This document shows, in pieces, positions 22,690 through 36,196 of a stretch of DNA of 64,000 bases. Source of the stretch: Ianthella basta. Taxonomy: Eukaryota; Porifera; Demospongiae; Verongiida; Ianthellidae. The stretch's first letter is position 1; each line of letters starts with the position of its first letter. The stretch is taken from the NCBI GenBank assembly GCA_964019415.1, contig OZ025878.1, positions 6,968,035 through 7,032,034 of the forward strand, written 5' to 3'. Position numbers and translations under genes: made by a program. The notes beneath the pieces are model-generated. The model was given only the letters and a program-made list of their open reading frames with translations. It was not told the DNA's origin and did not search any database.

Positions 22690-25600
22690 ATGGCGTCTAA
22701 TGGTGAGATTTGAGTGTATAGTACGAGCCATTTCGTCTCTAACGCGGCATCTAAATAAATGTGCGTGTGGATGAATCTATGTGTAGTTCATTAGGCTCAC
22801 GATGCCATAATTATTGAGACAGACCATAGATATTCTACACTACGCACCCGTAGTGTAGAATATCTAGGGACAGATCGACTCACGTATACAATAGCACACA
22901 GTTTACTGTAAGCGCCACATGTGCACTATGTAGCTAGCTAGATATAGCCTGCAGCTGGTCCATTCAGGCCGAAACATTTTCCCCGACCCGTTTAACGTAG
23001 GCCTGGATGCGCGAGACTATGCTTTAGGTATACTAAACAGTTCTTACAACGTGTATAGTTAGCTAGCCTGTGTATTTATTTAGATTTAATCTATGTCCTT
23101 AATAGGGTGAGAGATCTGTGTGCTATACTGGTATGTCACCTATATGTGTGTGAGTATCCTACCCATGCACCCAGAAGCATTGTTTGAGGACTCAACACAA
23201 TTTCATCTATCCACTCCCTCCCGCCCTGCAGTCTCTGTACCCATGAGCAAGTGCAAGAAAGATGCCCTTATCGCTTTGGAACGAGATCTTAAGAAGTACC
23301 TCAGCCTTGAAGAGCTGATAGACCTATTAGAGAAGCCGGCTGGTGGGTTCATGACAGAGGCTGAAAGGATGTCGGTGTGCGATCAGCCAAACCAAAGAAA
23401 GAAGGTGGGGCGCATTATCACTATCTTGCGGAAAAAGGGGGACCAGGATTTTGACATCTTCATCAAATTATTGAGGGAAAGTGGCAATGAGGTGTGGGCA
23501 GAGCAGCTTGAGAAGAAGTCAAAGAGTGGTGGGTGGGGTTAAGTGGATAATGGCACTTTTTGTGGGATGAGGGAGGAAAATGTTCATTGCAGAAGAAATC
23601 AGAGCTTGTACACTTTATCTGATAGCTTCTTACAAATGCACTAGAGAAGCACCTTGTGTTGCATGGCAAGTGAGAGAGTGCATCCTTCACTACCGGCCAC
23701 TTCACACAAGACAAGTTGGCATATGTGATGGAGTATACCTGTGTATAAATAACACATGAGGCTGAATCACAGGGCCCAGTAGACATACAATGTAGTACAT
23801 ACCGATGGTCCACTGGGATCTGGCTTATCCTGCACTTCTCCAGGAAATCGGGCGTGAATGAGGGCCTTCAATTCAGGAGGGTATATGTATGTGGGCTTCT
23901 CTCCTTCAAAATATCCCTGACCAACTTTACCACCAAACTGCACCCAAAATAAGCATGTAAAATGCATTATGCATTTTGATTTAGCCGAATTAAATTTGTA
24001 TCAAGCTTAAATATAGCTCAAATCACCCATAGAATGCCATATAGTCGTTTGTACAGCGTTGCCCGCCCCTTTCTTCCTGTTTCACCCGGATAAGCCCTTG
24101 TAAGAAGGCGTAGCAAGGCTTCAGGACAGTCATTCAATCTGAAACCTATGCATGAGAGCTGTTTTATGAAGTGAATTAAGACTGCAGGGACAGAAGTCTT
24201 ACCCGCTCTCAGTAAACTTCGCACAAAAGGCAGCCACAGCCATCTCCATTGCCGTATCACCCATCGCGCTGCTTTTACATGTGCACTGCTCACTCCGCGA
24301 CACTTTCCCTTATCATAACACTGTGGTCGCGACGCCTATTATTGTGAGCGCGATATATTAATTACCAGCCAAATTCTTTACTTTATAACTGGAATAATAT
24401 CAAACATTTTTAGATAATAACTACACAGTTCAACAGAGGTCTTACAACTATATACCTAGACAGAAAATGGAATCCAAAAAACAGGTCGTTTGATCCCCCT
24501 CCTACCACCTTAAGGGTATACTATTACGTGAGGGGGAGTTCACATGTGGAGCATGTCCACTCCGTTTACACAATGCAAGCATTGTGGTATTCCTGCCTTG
24601 AGGTGTGAAATTCCTGTGTTTCCACAGCAATGCTTGCGCTGCATGGGATGTGCACATGATTCGAGAGGCAGTAGTCGAATGTCATATCTGGTGATGGCAA
24701 GAAACAAGAAGGGGACAACAAAGAGTTCTGGTAAGACCATAAGAGGGAAACGAGGTGATATCTTCGCTGTTCTCAAACTGCAAAAGGATCAACGTTTCAT
24801 TGTTTTTTATGAATGAATCCCGCACTTTGAACATGGCGAACGTTGAATGACGTGATATGCTTGAATCCGTTTTGTATTCCATATATGGCATGTCATGAGA
24901 TTGTCTTGTGACTGAAGCTTTAGAGATGGTAGAAATGATGTTTGCAGTAAATCGCCTTCCCAACGATGCAGAACGCCAGCCTTTTGCACAATGAGACCAG
25001 ATTTTTTCATTCAAGGATGCTTTACAACTTCTCTATGTGACCACTTTTGGTACGAGGTTCCTTGAGAGTTATTTTGCTATGTAACTCTGCAATGGATTGG
25101 TTTATCAAAAGCTGACGCATGGAAAAGTTCAATGATGCGATTGTGCATGGTTCTGTGTTATTTGATTCACTTTAAGCCTCGCCCCCAAAGTCGATTTGGT
25201 GGTTTTCTGCGTTCTCAAATGTACACTTTTCGGCGGTGATTTCCATCAAGGAAGCCATCACTGAAATACTTGTTACACAGGATTGAAGTACAAGAATGCA
25301 GCTTCAATTACATGCACAGCTTGCCTTGGGTAGATCCTATCTGCAGGAGAAAGAGCAGAGAATACGAAGATCAAAATTCGGCCCACATTGTTTACATAGG
25401 ACATGTCCACATGCGTTGCAAAGGCAAAGTGTTTGAAGGAAAATCACTAGTATAATTACATATATACTAGCGAGCATTCATTATTCAGATTTTTATAAAC
25501 TCGTGATTTTCACTAGAATCTACACTTGTTAAAATTTCTCAAATAACATAATTTAGTCAATTAATTAATTCAAAATATCCAACTATACAGTTTAAATGTG

Positions 25601-28600
25601 CTATTACTATGGCCCCTTCCCTCCAGGAGGATTAGTAAGGTCAAGTCTAGTATATGGACACATCCGTACAGAATGTAAGAACAGTTTAATGCCACTCAAG
25701 AGATGTCTGCAGACACATTAGATCCAAACTGTTCTGTACTCCAATCCAGAATGTCTCTCCTATCTCCTCTTGACAGTGTCCACAATGTCCACAACTGATG
25801 ACGATGCGGGAGCCAATAGAAGAACTTTCTTGTTGCACCCCTTAGCTATCTACCCTTAATCCTACTTTATAGGGACGCCATTCGAATCATCATTTAGATG
25901 CATGTTACCATGGCAATGGTATCTATTAATTGTTACCACCACCACCGCATGCGGCAGTTAGTGGTGGTGGTGGGGTACTTGCAAGAAGGCTTGCCTCCAG
26001 CGGGCTTTCTTGCAAGTGGCCTTCTTCCATGTGCTCAATCGCATGTGTATGGGCACGCCCTATATACTGCCTTGTGCCCACTGTATGTGAGTGTGGCAGC
26101 TAGTGGTAGAGTCTGTGATTGCCTCCTGCTGAGTGAGCAGCCTCAGCCACAACTTGCACTTTCCTATGAAGTTTCTTGAGCATTTGCAGGATTTCATATT
26201 AAACTAATATAACACCCACTATCAGTATAAATGTGCCATTGCAATGATATGGGGCTATGGCATTTTATATTTACAATTTGGCAGTACCTTGCACATTAAA
26301 CAAAGGGACCTCGGGCAAAATGCCCCCATGTCCCCATCTCTTGGCAGCCCTACAGAGGCATAATCAGAGCACCAGCGTATCAGAGCATACTGTGCTGTTC
26401 AAGCCAGTTGACAATATACTGTGAAGACAATCTCACCAGAAATGCTGCCGGACACAGCGCCAGAAATGAACTGCTCTGACTTAAGCTGCACAGCCAAGAC
26501 AATGAAAGTTGAAGACTATATAGTACACTCCATGTTCTGCAGCCATTTGCAGCCATGAATACATGTACATATTTGAACCCTTGCCTACAATGTGATTGTG
26601 CTGCAACTAGTTTTGTGTGGTGTACAAGTCAAGTCAGTATACTAGACTTGACCCTCCTTGTAGGGTGGGGTCATGTGACACATATGTGTAAGTTAAAGAG
26701 AGAAACTTTAATGTGTGTGTGTGTGGGTGTGGGTGGGTGTGGGTGTGGGTGTGGGTGGGTGGGTGCATAACAGCCTATATTATGCTTTTCAGCCAATTTC
26801 AGTGCAAACAGAACCACACTGTGGTCTATGTTAGATAGTAGACAGCATTTACAGTCAGGGCAATGGGTTATTCTATACTATGGTTTCTGATGAATGTATA
26901 TTTAAAAAGTGCCAAATCAGTGCCAAATTGTAGTCCTTAATTTTCTCTTCTCATCCACATTTGCAGATGAGGAAGAGAAGGAGGTATACCTGTGTGAAGG
27001 TATGCAATATTGTACTGTCTCTGCTGCCTTTGAGTGCTTAGAAACTTGCAAGGTTGTTAGTGTCAGTTGTGTATACAGTTCAGTGTAATCTGTGATCCTC
27101 CCCTTCCCCTCCATTTCTCTAGTCTTACTGCTTGGTGACTTTGGTGTGGGTAAATCCAATCTCATTTCACGCCTCACACGCAATGAGTTCAATTCGGATT
27201 CAGCGCCAACTGTTGCAGTGGATTTTGATACCCAATTTATTGAGGTGGATTCCAAAAGAATCAAGGTCCATTTATGGGACACAGGTTTGTGTGTCAACTA
27301 ATGTGATACAAATATGCATGCGTAATACTGCCACTATTCAGCAGTGATGTGCAGGAGCATGCTTTCTTGTTGTGAAATGCTCTGAACACAGTGCAAAGTA
27401 GTTGAATGAACACTTTCTACTTATATGGTTCATGCAAATGTTGCTGCAATCCTTTCACTGTCTGAAGTGTGTCAGTCTCTGTTCATTTTGCATCTGTAGC
27501 TGGTCAAGAAAGATATCGACCAATTACCAGAGCGTAGGTTGCACATGCGACACATGTCTAGTTTTAAGTTTGTTTACATTAGGTAATATGACACATGGTG
27601 TGAATTCCTGTATTACCACGACTATGCAAGTGATGGCATGTGACATGCATGTGATCTGAAAGGAGCTTGAAACATCATCTTAACACATGTTATCTGGCAG
27701 CTAGATACATGGTTCAATAGATGCTCATAGCTGCATTGGTCAATCAATCCAAAGTGTCGAGCTATTCTGCAGCTTATAGAACACAAGGTGGAAGCAGGAT
27801 GTTTCAAGCTGGTGGTCTTGGTCAACTGCTTACAGTGTGAGTAAGCAGTTGACAAAGACCACATTTTCTCAATGGTACATTTCTACACAATAGTGGACTA
27901 CTGTGCACCATTTTAGAACTGCAGATGTTGGTATCTTCAGGCCTTCATTGTGGCTCGAGGCCAACCTCAACCCAGGTATGCAGATAGTGCATTCTTGTCT
28001 TAACTCACTCCAGAAGAACGTTCTGCTGAAAACAGTCTCAGTTCACTGCAAGCTCTTGTTAACGCATCGTTTTGCTGGTACTCAGAATGAGTCCACATAG
28101 GCTAACATTAAATGTAACCCCTACTTTCCCACACTTTCTCTCCAACTGACTATCTGTCTTTCCCATGCCTCTTATTCTCCCACACTCTCCTGCCCTCCCC
28201 AATCTCCACACCACTCCCTCTTACATCCCCACTCAGGTACTACAGAAAAGCTGATGCAGTAATGTTGGTGTATGACATCACACGTCATGATACCTTCGAT
28301 CGCCTGAATGGATGGTTGATGGAGTTGCTATCTTATGCAACACCAGACATCAGCATTATGCTGGTTGGGAACAAGAGTGACCTGCCATCTCCCCGGGCTG
28401 TGTCTACTGATGAGGCAAAGGCTTATGCAGAAAAGAAGTCCATGTTGTTTTATGAAGCATCTACCAAGGATGGTACTAATGTGGAGGCTGCATTCTGTGA
28501 CCTTGTCACCGGTCAGTGCATGGTGATGTATGCAGGGCACTAGCAGGCTAGCATTCTAGCTAGTCCAGCTTTGGCTCAATCACTTAAACAGCTCAACAAC

Positions 28601-29275
28601 CTTTATACTAATTCTTCATAAATAGGTTGACACTGGGAACAACAGAAATTCTGCTAAAATCAAACTAAATCTGTTGAGTTATATATGTATTCTTACAATG
28701 CCTTAGCTGAAACAAGTAGAGTATCCCCTAACTGCCAATTCCTAGCAATGGTAGCTATTGTAGTATTCTATCATATATTTGTGCTATACCAGCAAAAATA
28801 GCCACTGCCGAATCCAGCGCTTGGTAAATAATGACACTTTTTGTGTGCAGTCCCACTTGGAAAGTGTCCCTGGAAATGGGGGCGACACAAGAGGCAAGGG
28901 TAGGGGGTGATACTATGTTAACATATGTATGGATTGCCAGGGGGGTGAGATTATGGCAAGAGGAGTTAAGTGCCCTCCCCCCCCCCCCTCCCCCCAAATG
29001 CACCCCTGCCTGTGCACCAATACTGAGCCACATGCACTAGTATAGTTCTTCCTATGCATACATGTGTCAAGAAGTGCGCACAGCTGGCTCAACACTTACC
29101 ATTCCCCTCTCTTTCCTTCACATCCATACCACTTCCCCTACCTATCCTCTGTTCTCATATGCCCTCCCTCCTCCCTCTTGTAGACATCTATCTATCACAG
29201 ACACTCATCTCTATTCCCTCCTCTACGCAACAAAAGGATCACAGCACAGATGCAGGTCAGCCACCAGCATTTTAG
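22690..29275 (+). CDS. CARD-Rab fusion gene D, open but without prenylation motif (320 aa)
   Basis: Exons: 22690-22702 (MASN); 23175-23528 CARD; 26967-26999; 27123-27284 with P-loop GDFGVGKS; 27500-27533 AGQERYRP; 28237-28511; 29184-29275. They sum to 963 nt in one frame. The CARD starts MSKC instead of MSKW. GTPase motifs: VAVDF switch I, WDTAGQE, YYRKADA, LVYDIT, NKSD, and EASTK in place of ETSAK. The last exon aligns with those at 48084 and 44819 up to AGQPP, then stops at AF, so the HCSCN tail is lost. The 3.4-kb intron after the CARD contains unrelated sequence and the start of the tandem unit, so joining the CARD to this GTPase cassette is inference; the same CARD could equally splice to the cassette at 32284. 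Confidence 0.65.
22827..22866. repeat. Perfect 18-bp hairpin
   Basis: TAGATATTCTACACTACG pairs perfectly with its complement across a 4-nt loop, inside the first intron of gene D. It may be a tiny palindromic element or a structured intron element. Confidence 0.8.
23803..23937 (-). CDS. Possible minus-strand exon, function unknown
   Basis: On the minus strand an AG acceptor precedes an open 45-codon stretch starting [15 protein letters not shown] and containing [19 protein letters not shown], followed by a GT donor (GTATGT). The composition is protein-like, not repetitive. I do not recognise the family. It may belong with 24146-24293 on the same strand, but the phases do not fit a direct join. 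Confidence 0.35.
24146..24293 (-). CDS. Possible 5' exons of a small minus-strand gene
   Basis: Minus-strand ATG at 24293 opens a 91-nt exon ([18 protein letters not shown] start) to a GTAAGA donor after 24203. A second 36-nt exon (24146-24181, [11 protein letters not shown]) has AG/GT borders in the same phase. The tryptophan- and arginine-rich N-terminus could be a mitochondrial presequence or a chance reading. It lies inside the large intron of gene D. Confidence 0.3.
24544..24816 (+). CDS. Isolated 90-codon cysteine-rich reading frame, uncertain
   Basis: The first 40 residues contain paired cysteines (CKHC, RC, CLRCMGC), suggesting a zinc-ribbon fragment, followed by a basic stretch ([18 protein letters not shown]). 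No splice context or homolog is recognised. It could be a transposon remnant in the gene D intron. Confidence 0.2.
   Translation: MWSMSTPFTQCKHCGIPALRCEIPVFPQQCLRCMGCAHDSRGSSRMSYLVMARNKKGTTKSSGKTIRGKRGDIFAVLKLQKDQRFIVFYE
25937..25975. repeat. ACC/GGT hairpin
   Basis: CCACCACCACC and GGTGGTGGTGG flank a short GCATGCGG-containing loop, present only in unit 1. A second short inverted repeat, CTTGCAAGAA...TTCTTGCAAG, follows directly at about 25979-26017. Confidence 0.6.
26707..26766. repeat. (TGTGGG)n-like microsatellite
   Basis: TGTG and GGGTGT repeats at the position where unit 2 has a pure (TG)n run (31984-32068). Confidence 0.85.
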
Positions 29276-30645
29276 CCTTTTCTGTCTTGATCGCACACAA
29301 ATTCACCACGAAAGCTTAATGGAACAGTGGGATTGATAGTACGCAGTGTACCTTTCAGTTTAAAAGCATTGTTAATGCCTTACATTTCATACGATTTTAG
29401 CATAAACATGTTTCAGTTAACTACTTGTAGTGGCCTCTTGAAGTTTTCCTGGCATAATGACTAGCATGTGAAGATAGCCCAGCCATCGCACAACATTGTA
29501 CTGGTGTGACTGCTCTGCTGCTACATATTTCCCTACCACCCACTTTAAGTCAACATATTGTATGTCACATACACCATGGTCTGCGCAGTACAAATTCCAG
29601 GTGAGCTCAAATACTGCCACAGCAGTCCAGAATGCCTATAGAATTGACCCAAGTGAGCAATAGCCAGCATTACAAGGGCAACGCTGCAATGAAGAGCCCG
29701 TTTATATATACCAGCATATAGCAAGTAATTGCTATTATCATTTACCGTACGTAAATCATACAACTTCTTGTGAGCTCAGATAATGCCGTAGCACTTCAGA
29801 ATGCAGACTACTGCTTCTTTGGGATGATTTCGCAGGCATTCTGAACTGTTGTGGCATTATTGGAGCTCACCGGGAAGCTCTACTGCGCAGTCTAAGGCAT
29901 ATATGTGCAGCAGTATAGCTTATTTGCTCTAAACGTGGGTGGTAGGAAAAAGGCAGCAGAACAGTCACACTAGTATGATGTTGTTCGATGGCTGGGCTAT
30001 CTTCACATGTTAGTCATTAATCCAGGAAAACTTCAGGAAGTGCCATACAAGCAGTTAAATGAAAATTTAGTTGTGCCCTACTGTGACGAACGAAAGCCAC
30101 TGAAACAATTCTAAAGTCAGAATCACCTTTCTTACTACCAAGCACACTGTTCTGTGACGTGTCTCTGGTGACTTAGACTACAACCAAGGAGAAATTGGCT
30201 GTACACATAGTAACCTCCATGCGAGGAAAATCTCACCGCCGTGTGGTAGGTTTCTGAACCAAAACTAATTTGGCACATTTTATATTGCTGAAACAGCTGT
30301 GATATTTGCATCATGTGATTGGAGGCTGTTAAGGCCCATTGAGGAATGGAGGAATGCTACAAACTTTTCACAGCATACCTAGCAGTCATTTGGCCATCAT
30401 TTGAGATTCTCACTGTCTCTCCTGGTCGTTCTTACGCCGCGCAATCAAGTACGAACTTTATGTGAAGGTATGCACCATTTTTGCTGCATGACCAGAAAGA
30501 CGATTTTACCACGTAGTGACAAGAACAAATGTAGTCGGCTATTGAACAAATAGGCCAACAGCTAGAGTGACTCCTACATCCTTTCCTGGGTTCTATAAGT
30601 GCCAGCAAGTAAAATACAAGCATCCACTTACCATTCTCGTTTCCC

Positions 30646-31035
30646 TCAGCTGCATGCATTTGCGAAGAATCTAGAGCTGGGCCACGAATATCCCATGCAC
30701 AGCCTTTTAAAGGAACGGCACCATGGACTACTAAACCTGATGTCAACATTTTGTGCGAAAGAAGCCAGAAAAGCCACCGTATGGTGCTGGTACGTAGCCG
30801 CCATTTTTTAAGTTGGGCTCCCAGTACAAGCACGCGAAGCTCAGCTGCATGCACTTGCGAAGAATCTAGAGCTGGGCCACGAATATCCCATGCACAGCCT
30901 TTTAAAGGAACGGCACCATGGACTACAACACCTGATGTCAACATTTTGCGCGAAAGAAGCCAGAAAAGCCACCGTATGGTGCTGGTACGTAGCCGCCATT
31001 TTTTAAGTTGGGCTCCCAGTACAAGCGCGCGAAGC
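30646..31035. repeat. 195-bp direct tandem duplication
   Basis: The block beginning TCAGCTGCATGCA at 30646 recurs at 30841, with a few substitutions. Unit 2 has one copy (about 35963-36160). It contains the segment GGTACGTAGCCGCCATTTTT. Confidence 0.85.
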
Positions 31036-31980
31036 TTGATATTGGGTCCTAATGGGTTAAGGGTACTAGCAGAGGTAAAGTTATTGAAGGAAAATCACTA
31101 GTATAATTACATACTTGCGAGCATTCATTGTGCAAATTTCATGATCTTCACTAAAATCTATACTTGTTAAAATTATTCAAATACCATAATTCAGTCAATT
31201 AATTAATTCAAATTATCCAACTATGTAGTTCAGATTTATTATGTACAATTACTATGGCCCTCTCCCATTCTGTGGGATTGGTGAAGTCAAGTATAATACA
31301 TGGATGCATCCATATGGATTGTAATAAGTATTATAATCTGTGGAATGCATGTCTGCATAACTTTCTGACTGTAAGCAAATCGTATGTGCACTGTGCAATG
31401 GAAGCCCTTGTCGTTCGCGGCCGATTGGTTTGCAGCTTTGTCACCCCTATGCCTCACTTCCGCCTCTGCCAAGGCTGTCTAGAGTGTTTGGGTACAGAGC
31501 ATATCAATACTTTTGGGAGCCCCTTGCAATACATGAATATTGCCTCTCACATTGGAGGCCCTGGGCATGTCCCTATGTCCCCATCTCTTGGCAGCCCTAG
31601 AGAGGCATAATCTGAGTACCAGCGTATCAGAGCATACTGTGCTGTTCAAGCCAGTTGACAGTATATATACTGCATGTGAAGACAATCCTACCAGAAATGC
31701 TGCCGGGCACAGCCAGAAATTAAACTGCTCTGACTTAAGCTGCATAGCCAAGACAATGAAAGTCTTTATAGTTGAAGCCTATATAGTACACTCCGTGTTC
31801 TGCAGCCATTTGCAGCCATGAATACTGCAAATACATGTACATACTTGAACCCTTGCCTGCAATGTGATTGTGCTGCAACTAGTTTTGTGTGGTGTACAAG
31901 TCAAGTCAGTATACTAGACTTGACCCTCCTTGTAGGGTGGGGTCATGTGACACATATCTGTGTAAGTTAAAGAGAGAAAC

Positions 31981-31983
<3 letters not shown>

Positions 31984-32034
<51 letters not shown>

Positions 32035-32068
32035 CGTGTGTGCGTGCGTGCGTGCGTGTGTGTGCGTA
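31984..32068. repeat. (TG)n microsatellite
   Basis: Pure TG run followed by TGCG steps, upstream of the first exon of cassette D2. Confidence 0.95.
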
Positions 32069-32283
32069 TGGGTGCATAACAGCCTATATTATGCTCTTCA
32101 GCCAATTTCAGTGCAAACCGAACCACACTGTGGTCTATGTTAGACAGTAGACAGCATTCACAGTAAGGGCAATGGGTTATTTCACAGCACTATACTATGG
32201 TTTCTGATAAATGTATACTTATAAAGTGCCAAATCAGTGCCAAATTGTAGTCCTTAATTTTCTCTCCTCATTCACTTTTGCAG

Positions 32284-34591
32284 ATGAGGAGAAGGAGTTA
32301 TACCTATGTGAAGGTATGCAATATTGTACTGTCTCTGCTGCCTTTGAGTGCTTAGAAACTTGCAAGGTTGTTAGTGTCAGTTGTGTACAGTTCAGTGTAA
32401 TCTGTGATCCTCCCCTTTCCCTCCCTTTCTCTAGTCTTACTGCTTGGTGACTATAGTGTGGGTAAATCCAATCTCATTTCACGCCTCACACGCAATGAGT
32501 TCAATTCGGAATCAGTGACAACTGTTGCAGTGGATTTTGATACCCGATTTATTGAGGTGGATTCCAAAAGAATCAAGGTCCATTTATGGGACACAGGTTT
32601 GTGTGTCAACTAATGTGATGCAAATATGTATGTGTAATACTGCCACTATTCAGCAGTGGTGTGCGGGAGCATGCTTTCTTGTTGTGAAATGCTCTGAACA
32701 CAGTGCAAAGTAGTTGAATGAACACTTTCTACTTATATGGTTCATGCAAATGTTGCTGCAATTCTTTCACTGTCTGAAGTGTGTCAGTCTCTGTTCATTT
32801 TGCTTCTGCAGCTGGGCAGGAAAGATATCGAGCCATTACCAGAGCGTAGGTTGCACATGCGACACGTGTCTAGTTTTAAGTTTGTTTACATTAGGTAATA
32901 TGACACATGGTGTGAATTCCTGTATTACCATGACTATGCAAGTGATGGCATGTGACATGCATGTGATCTGAAAAGAGCTTGAAACATCATCTTAACGCAT
33001 GTTATCTGGCAGCTAGATACGCAATTCAATAGATGCTCATAGCTGCATTGGTCAATCAATCCAAAGTGTCAAGCTATTCTGCAGCTTATAGAACACAAGG
33101 TGGAAGCAGGACATTTCAAGCTGGTGGTCTTGGTCAACTGCTTACAGTGTGAGTAAGCAGTTGACAAAGACCACATCTTCCCAATGGTACAATGGTTCTA
33201 CACAATAGTGGACTACTGTGCACCATTTTAGAACTGCAGATAATGGTATCCTCAGGCCTTCATTGTGGCTCAAGGCCAACCTCAACCCAGGTACACTGAT
33301 CTAGACAGTGCATTCTTGTCTTAACTCACTCCAGAAATGTTCTGCTGAAAACAGTCTGAGTTCACTGCAAGCTCTTGTTAACGCATCGTTTTGCTGGTAC
33401 TCAGAATGAGTCCACATAGGCTAACACTAAATGTAACCCCTACTTTCCCACACTTTCTCTCCAACTGACTATCTGTCTTTCCCATGCCTCTTATTCTCCC
33501 ACACTCTCCTGCCCTCCCCAATCTCCACACCACTCCCTCTTACATCCCCACTCAGGTACTACAGAAAAGCTGATGCAGTAATGTTGGTGTATGACATCAC
33601 ACGTCATGATACCTTCGATCGCCTGAATGGATGGTTGATGGAGTTGCTATCTTATGCAACACCAGACATCAGCATTATGCTGGTTGGGAACAAGAGTGAC
33701 CTGCCATCTCCCCGGGCTGTGTCTACTGATGAGGCAAAGGCTTATGCAGAAAAGAAGTCCATGTTGTTTTATGAAGCATCTGCCAAGGATGGTACTAATG
33801 TGGACTCAGCATTCTGTTACCTTGTCACCGGTCAGTGCATGGTGATGTATGCAGGGCACTAGCAGGCTAGCATTCTAGCTAGTCCAGCTTTGGCTCAATC
33901 ACTTAAACAGCTCAACAACCTTTATACTAATTCTTCATTAATAGGTTGACACTGGGAACAACAGAAATTCTGCTAAAATCAAACTAAATCTGTTGAGTTA
34001 TATATGTATTCTTACAATGCCTTAGCTGTAACAAGTAGAGTATCCCCTAACTGCCAATTCCTAGCAATGGCAGCTATTGTAGTATTCTATCATATATTTG
34101 TGCTATACCAGCAAAAAATAGCCACTGCCGAATCCAGCGCTTGGTAAATAATGACACTTTTTGTGTGCAGTCCCACTTGGAAAGTGTCCCTGGAAATGGG
34201 GGCGACACAAGAGGCAAGGGTAGGGGGTGATACTATGTTAACATATGTATGGATTGCCAGGGGGGTGAGATTATGGCAAGAGGAGTTAAGTGCCCCCCCC
34301 CCCCTCCCTCCAAATGCACCCCTGCCTGTGCACCAATACTGAGCTACATGCACTAGTATAGTTCTTCCTATACATACATGTGTCAAGAAGTGCGCACAGC
34401 TGGCTCAACACTTACCATTCCCCTCTCTTTCCTTCACATCCATACCACTTCCCCTACCTATCCTCTGTTCTCATATGCCCTCCCTCCTCCCTCTTGTAGA
34501 CATCTATCTATCACAGACACTCATCTCTATTCCCTCCTCTACGCAACAAAAGGATCACAGCACAGATGCAGGTCAGCCACCAGCATTTTAG
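32284..34591 (+). CDS. Rab-type GTPase cassette D2, no CARD of its own
   Basis: Exons 32284-32313, 32435-32596, 32812-32845, 33556-33830 and 34500-34591 keep the phases of gene D. Motifs: P-loop GDYSVGKS (the glycine equivalent to Ras G13 is serine), [32 protein letters not shown]. The last exon stops after QPPAF, so there is no CxC motif, as in D. The first exon enters in phase 1 and needs an upstream exon; none is found within the unit. It is either a second, mutually exclusive GTPase cassette for the CARD at 23175, or an orphan pseudogene kept open by its youth. Confidence 0.6.
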
Positions 34592-36196
34592 CCTTTTCTG
34601 TCTTGATCGCACACAAATTCACCACGAAAGCTTAATGGAACAGTGGGATTGATAGTACGCAGTGTACCTTTCAGTTTAAAAGCATTGTTAATGCCTTACA
34701 TTTCATACAATTTTAGCATAAACATGTTTCAGTTAACTACTTGTAGTGGCCTCTTGAAGTTTTCCTGGCATAATGACTAGCATGTGAAGATAGCCCAGCC
34801 ATCGCACAACATTGTACTGGTGTGACTGTTCTGCTGCTACATATTTCCCTACCACCCACTTTAAGTCAACATATTGTATGTCACATACGCCATGGTCTGC
34901 GCAGAACAAATTCCAGGTGAGCTCAAATACTGCCACAGCAGTCCAGAATGCCTATAGAATTGACCCAAGTGAGCAATAGCCAGCATTACAAGGGCAACGC
35001 TGCAATGAAGAGCCCGTTTATGTATACCAGCATATAGCAAGTAATTGCTATTATCATTTACCGTACGTAAATCATACAACTTCTTGTGAGCTCAGATAAT
35101 GCCGTAGCACTTCAGAATGCAGACTACTGCTTCTTTGGGATGATTTCGCAGGCATTCTGAACTGTTGTGGCATTATTGGAGCTCACCGGGAAGCTCTACT
35201 GCGCAGTCTAAGGCATATATGTGCAGCAGTATAGCTTATTTGCTCTAAACGTGGGTGGTAGGAAAAAGGCAGCAGAACAGTCACACTAGTATGATGTTGT
35301 TCGATGGCTGGGCTATCTTCACATGTTAGTCATTAATCCAGGAAAACTTCAGGAAGTGCCATACAAGCAGTTAAATGAAAATTTAGTTGTGCCCTACTGT
35401 GACGAACGAAAGCCACTGAAACAATTCTAAAGTCAGAATCACCTTTCTTACTACCAAGCACACTGTTCTGTGACGTGTCTCTGGTGACTTAGACTACAAC
35501 CAAGGAGAAATTGGCTGTACACATAGTAACCTCCATGCGAGGAAAATCTCGCCGCCGTGTGGTAGGTTTCTGAACCAAAACTAATTTGGCACATTTTATA
35601 TTGCTGAAACAGCTGTGATATTTGCATCATGTGATTGGAGGCTGTTAAGGCCCATTGAGGAATGGAGGAATGCTACAAACTTTTCACAGCATACCTAGCA
35701 GTCATTTGGCCATCATTTGAGATTCTCACTGTCTCTCCTGGTCGTTCTTACGCCGCGCAATCAAGTACGAACTTTATGTGAAGGTATGCACCATTTTTGC
35801 TGCATGACCAGAAAGACGATTTTACCACGTAGTGACAAGAACAAATGTAGTCGGCTATTGAACAAATAGGCCAACAGCTAGAGTGACTCCTACATCCTTT
35901 CCTGGGTTCTATAAGTGCCAGCAAGTAAAATACAAGCATCCACTTACCATTCTCGTTTCCCTCAGCTGCATGCACTTGCGAAGAATCTAGAGCTGGGGGC
36001 CACGAATATCCCATGCACAGCCTTTTAAAGGAACGGCACCATGGACTACTAAACCTGATGTCAACATTTTGCGCAGAAGAAGCTAGAAAAGCCACCGTAT
36101 GGTGCTGGTACGTAGCCGCCATTTTTTAAGTTGGGCTCCCAGTACAAGCGTGCGAAGCTTGAAATTGGGTCCTAATGGGTTAAGGGTACTAGCAGA

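Larger units (their letters stand above)
25424..31072. repeat. Tandem duplication unit 1 (GTPase cassette D)
   Basis: Starts at AAAGTGTTTGAAGGAAAATC and is collinear with unit 2 at 31073. It carries exons 26967-29275. It is longer than unit 2 because of extra sequence around 25740-26290 and a 195-bp internal tandem duplication near the end. Confidence 0.85.
31073..36196. repeat. Tandem duplication unit 2 (GTPase cassette D2)
   Basis: Collinear with unit 1 at high identity, including introns and 3' flank. No CARD exon lies inside the unit. A (TG)n run at 31984-32068 is length-variable between units. Confidence 0.85.

Noticed and set aside
30751..31101. 116-codon frame across the 195-bp tandem duplication
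   Set aside because: Arises from repeating the same non-coding block; no splice or motif support and interrupted in unit 2.
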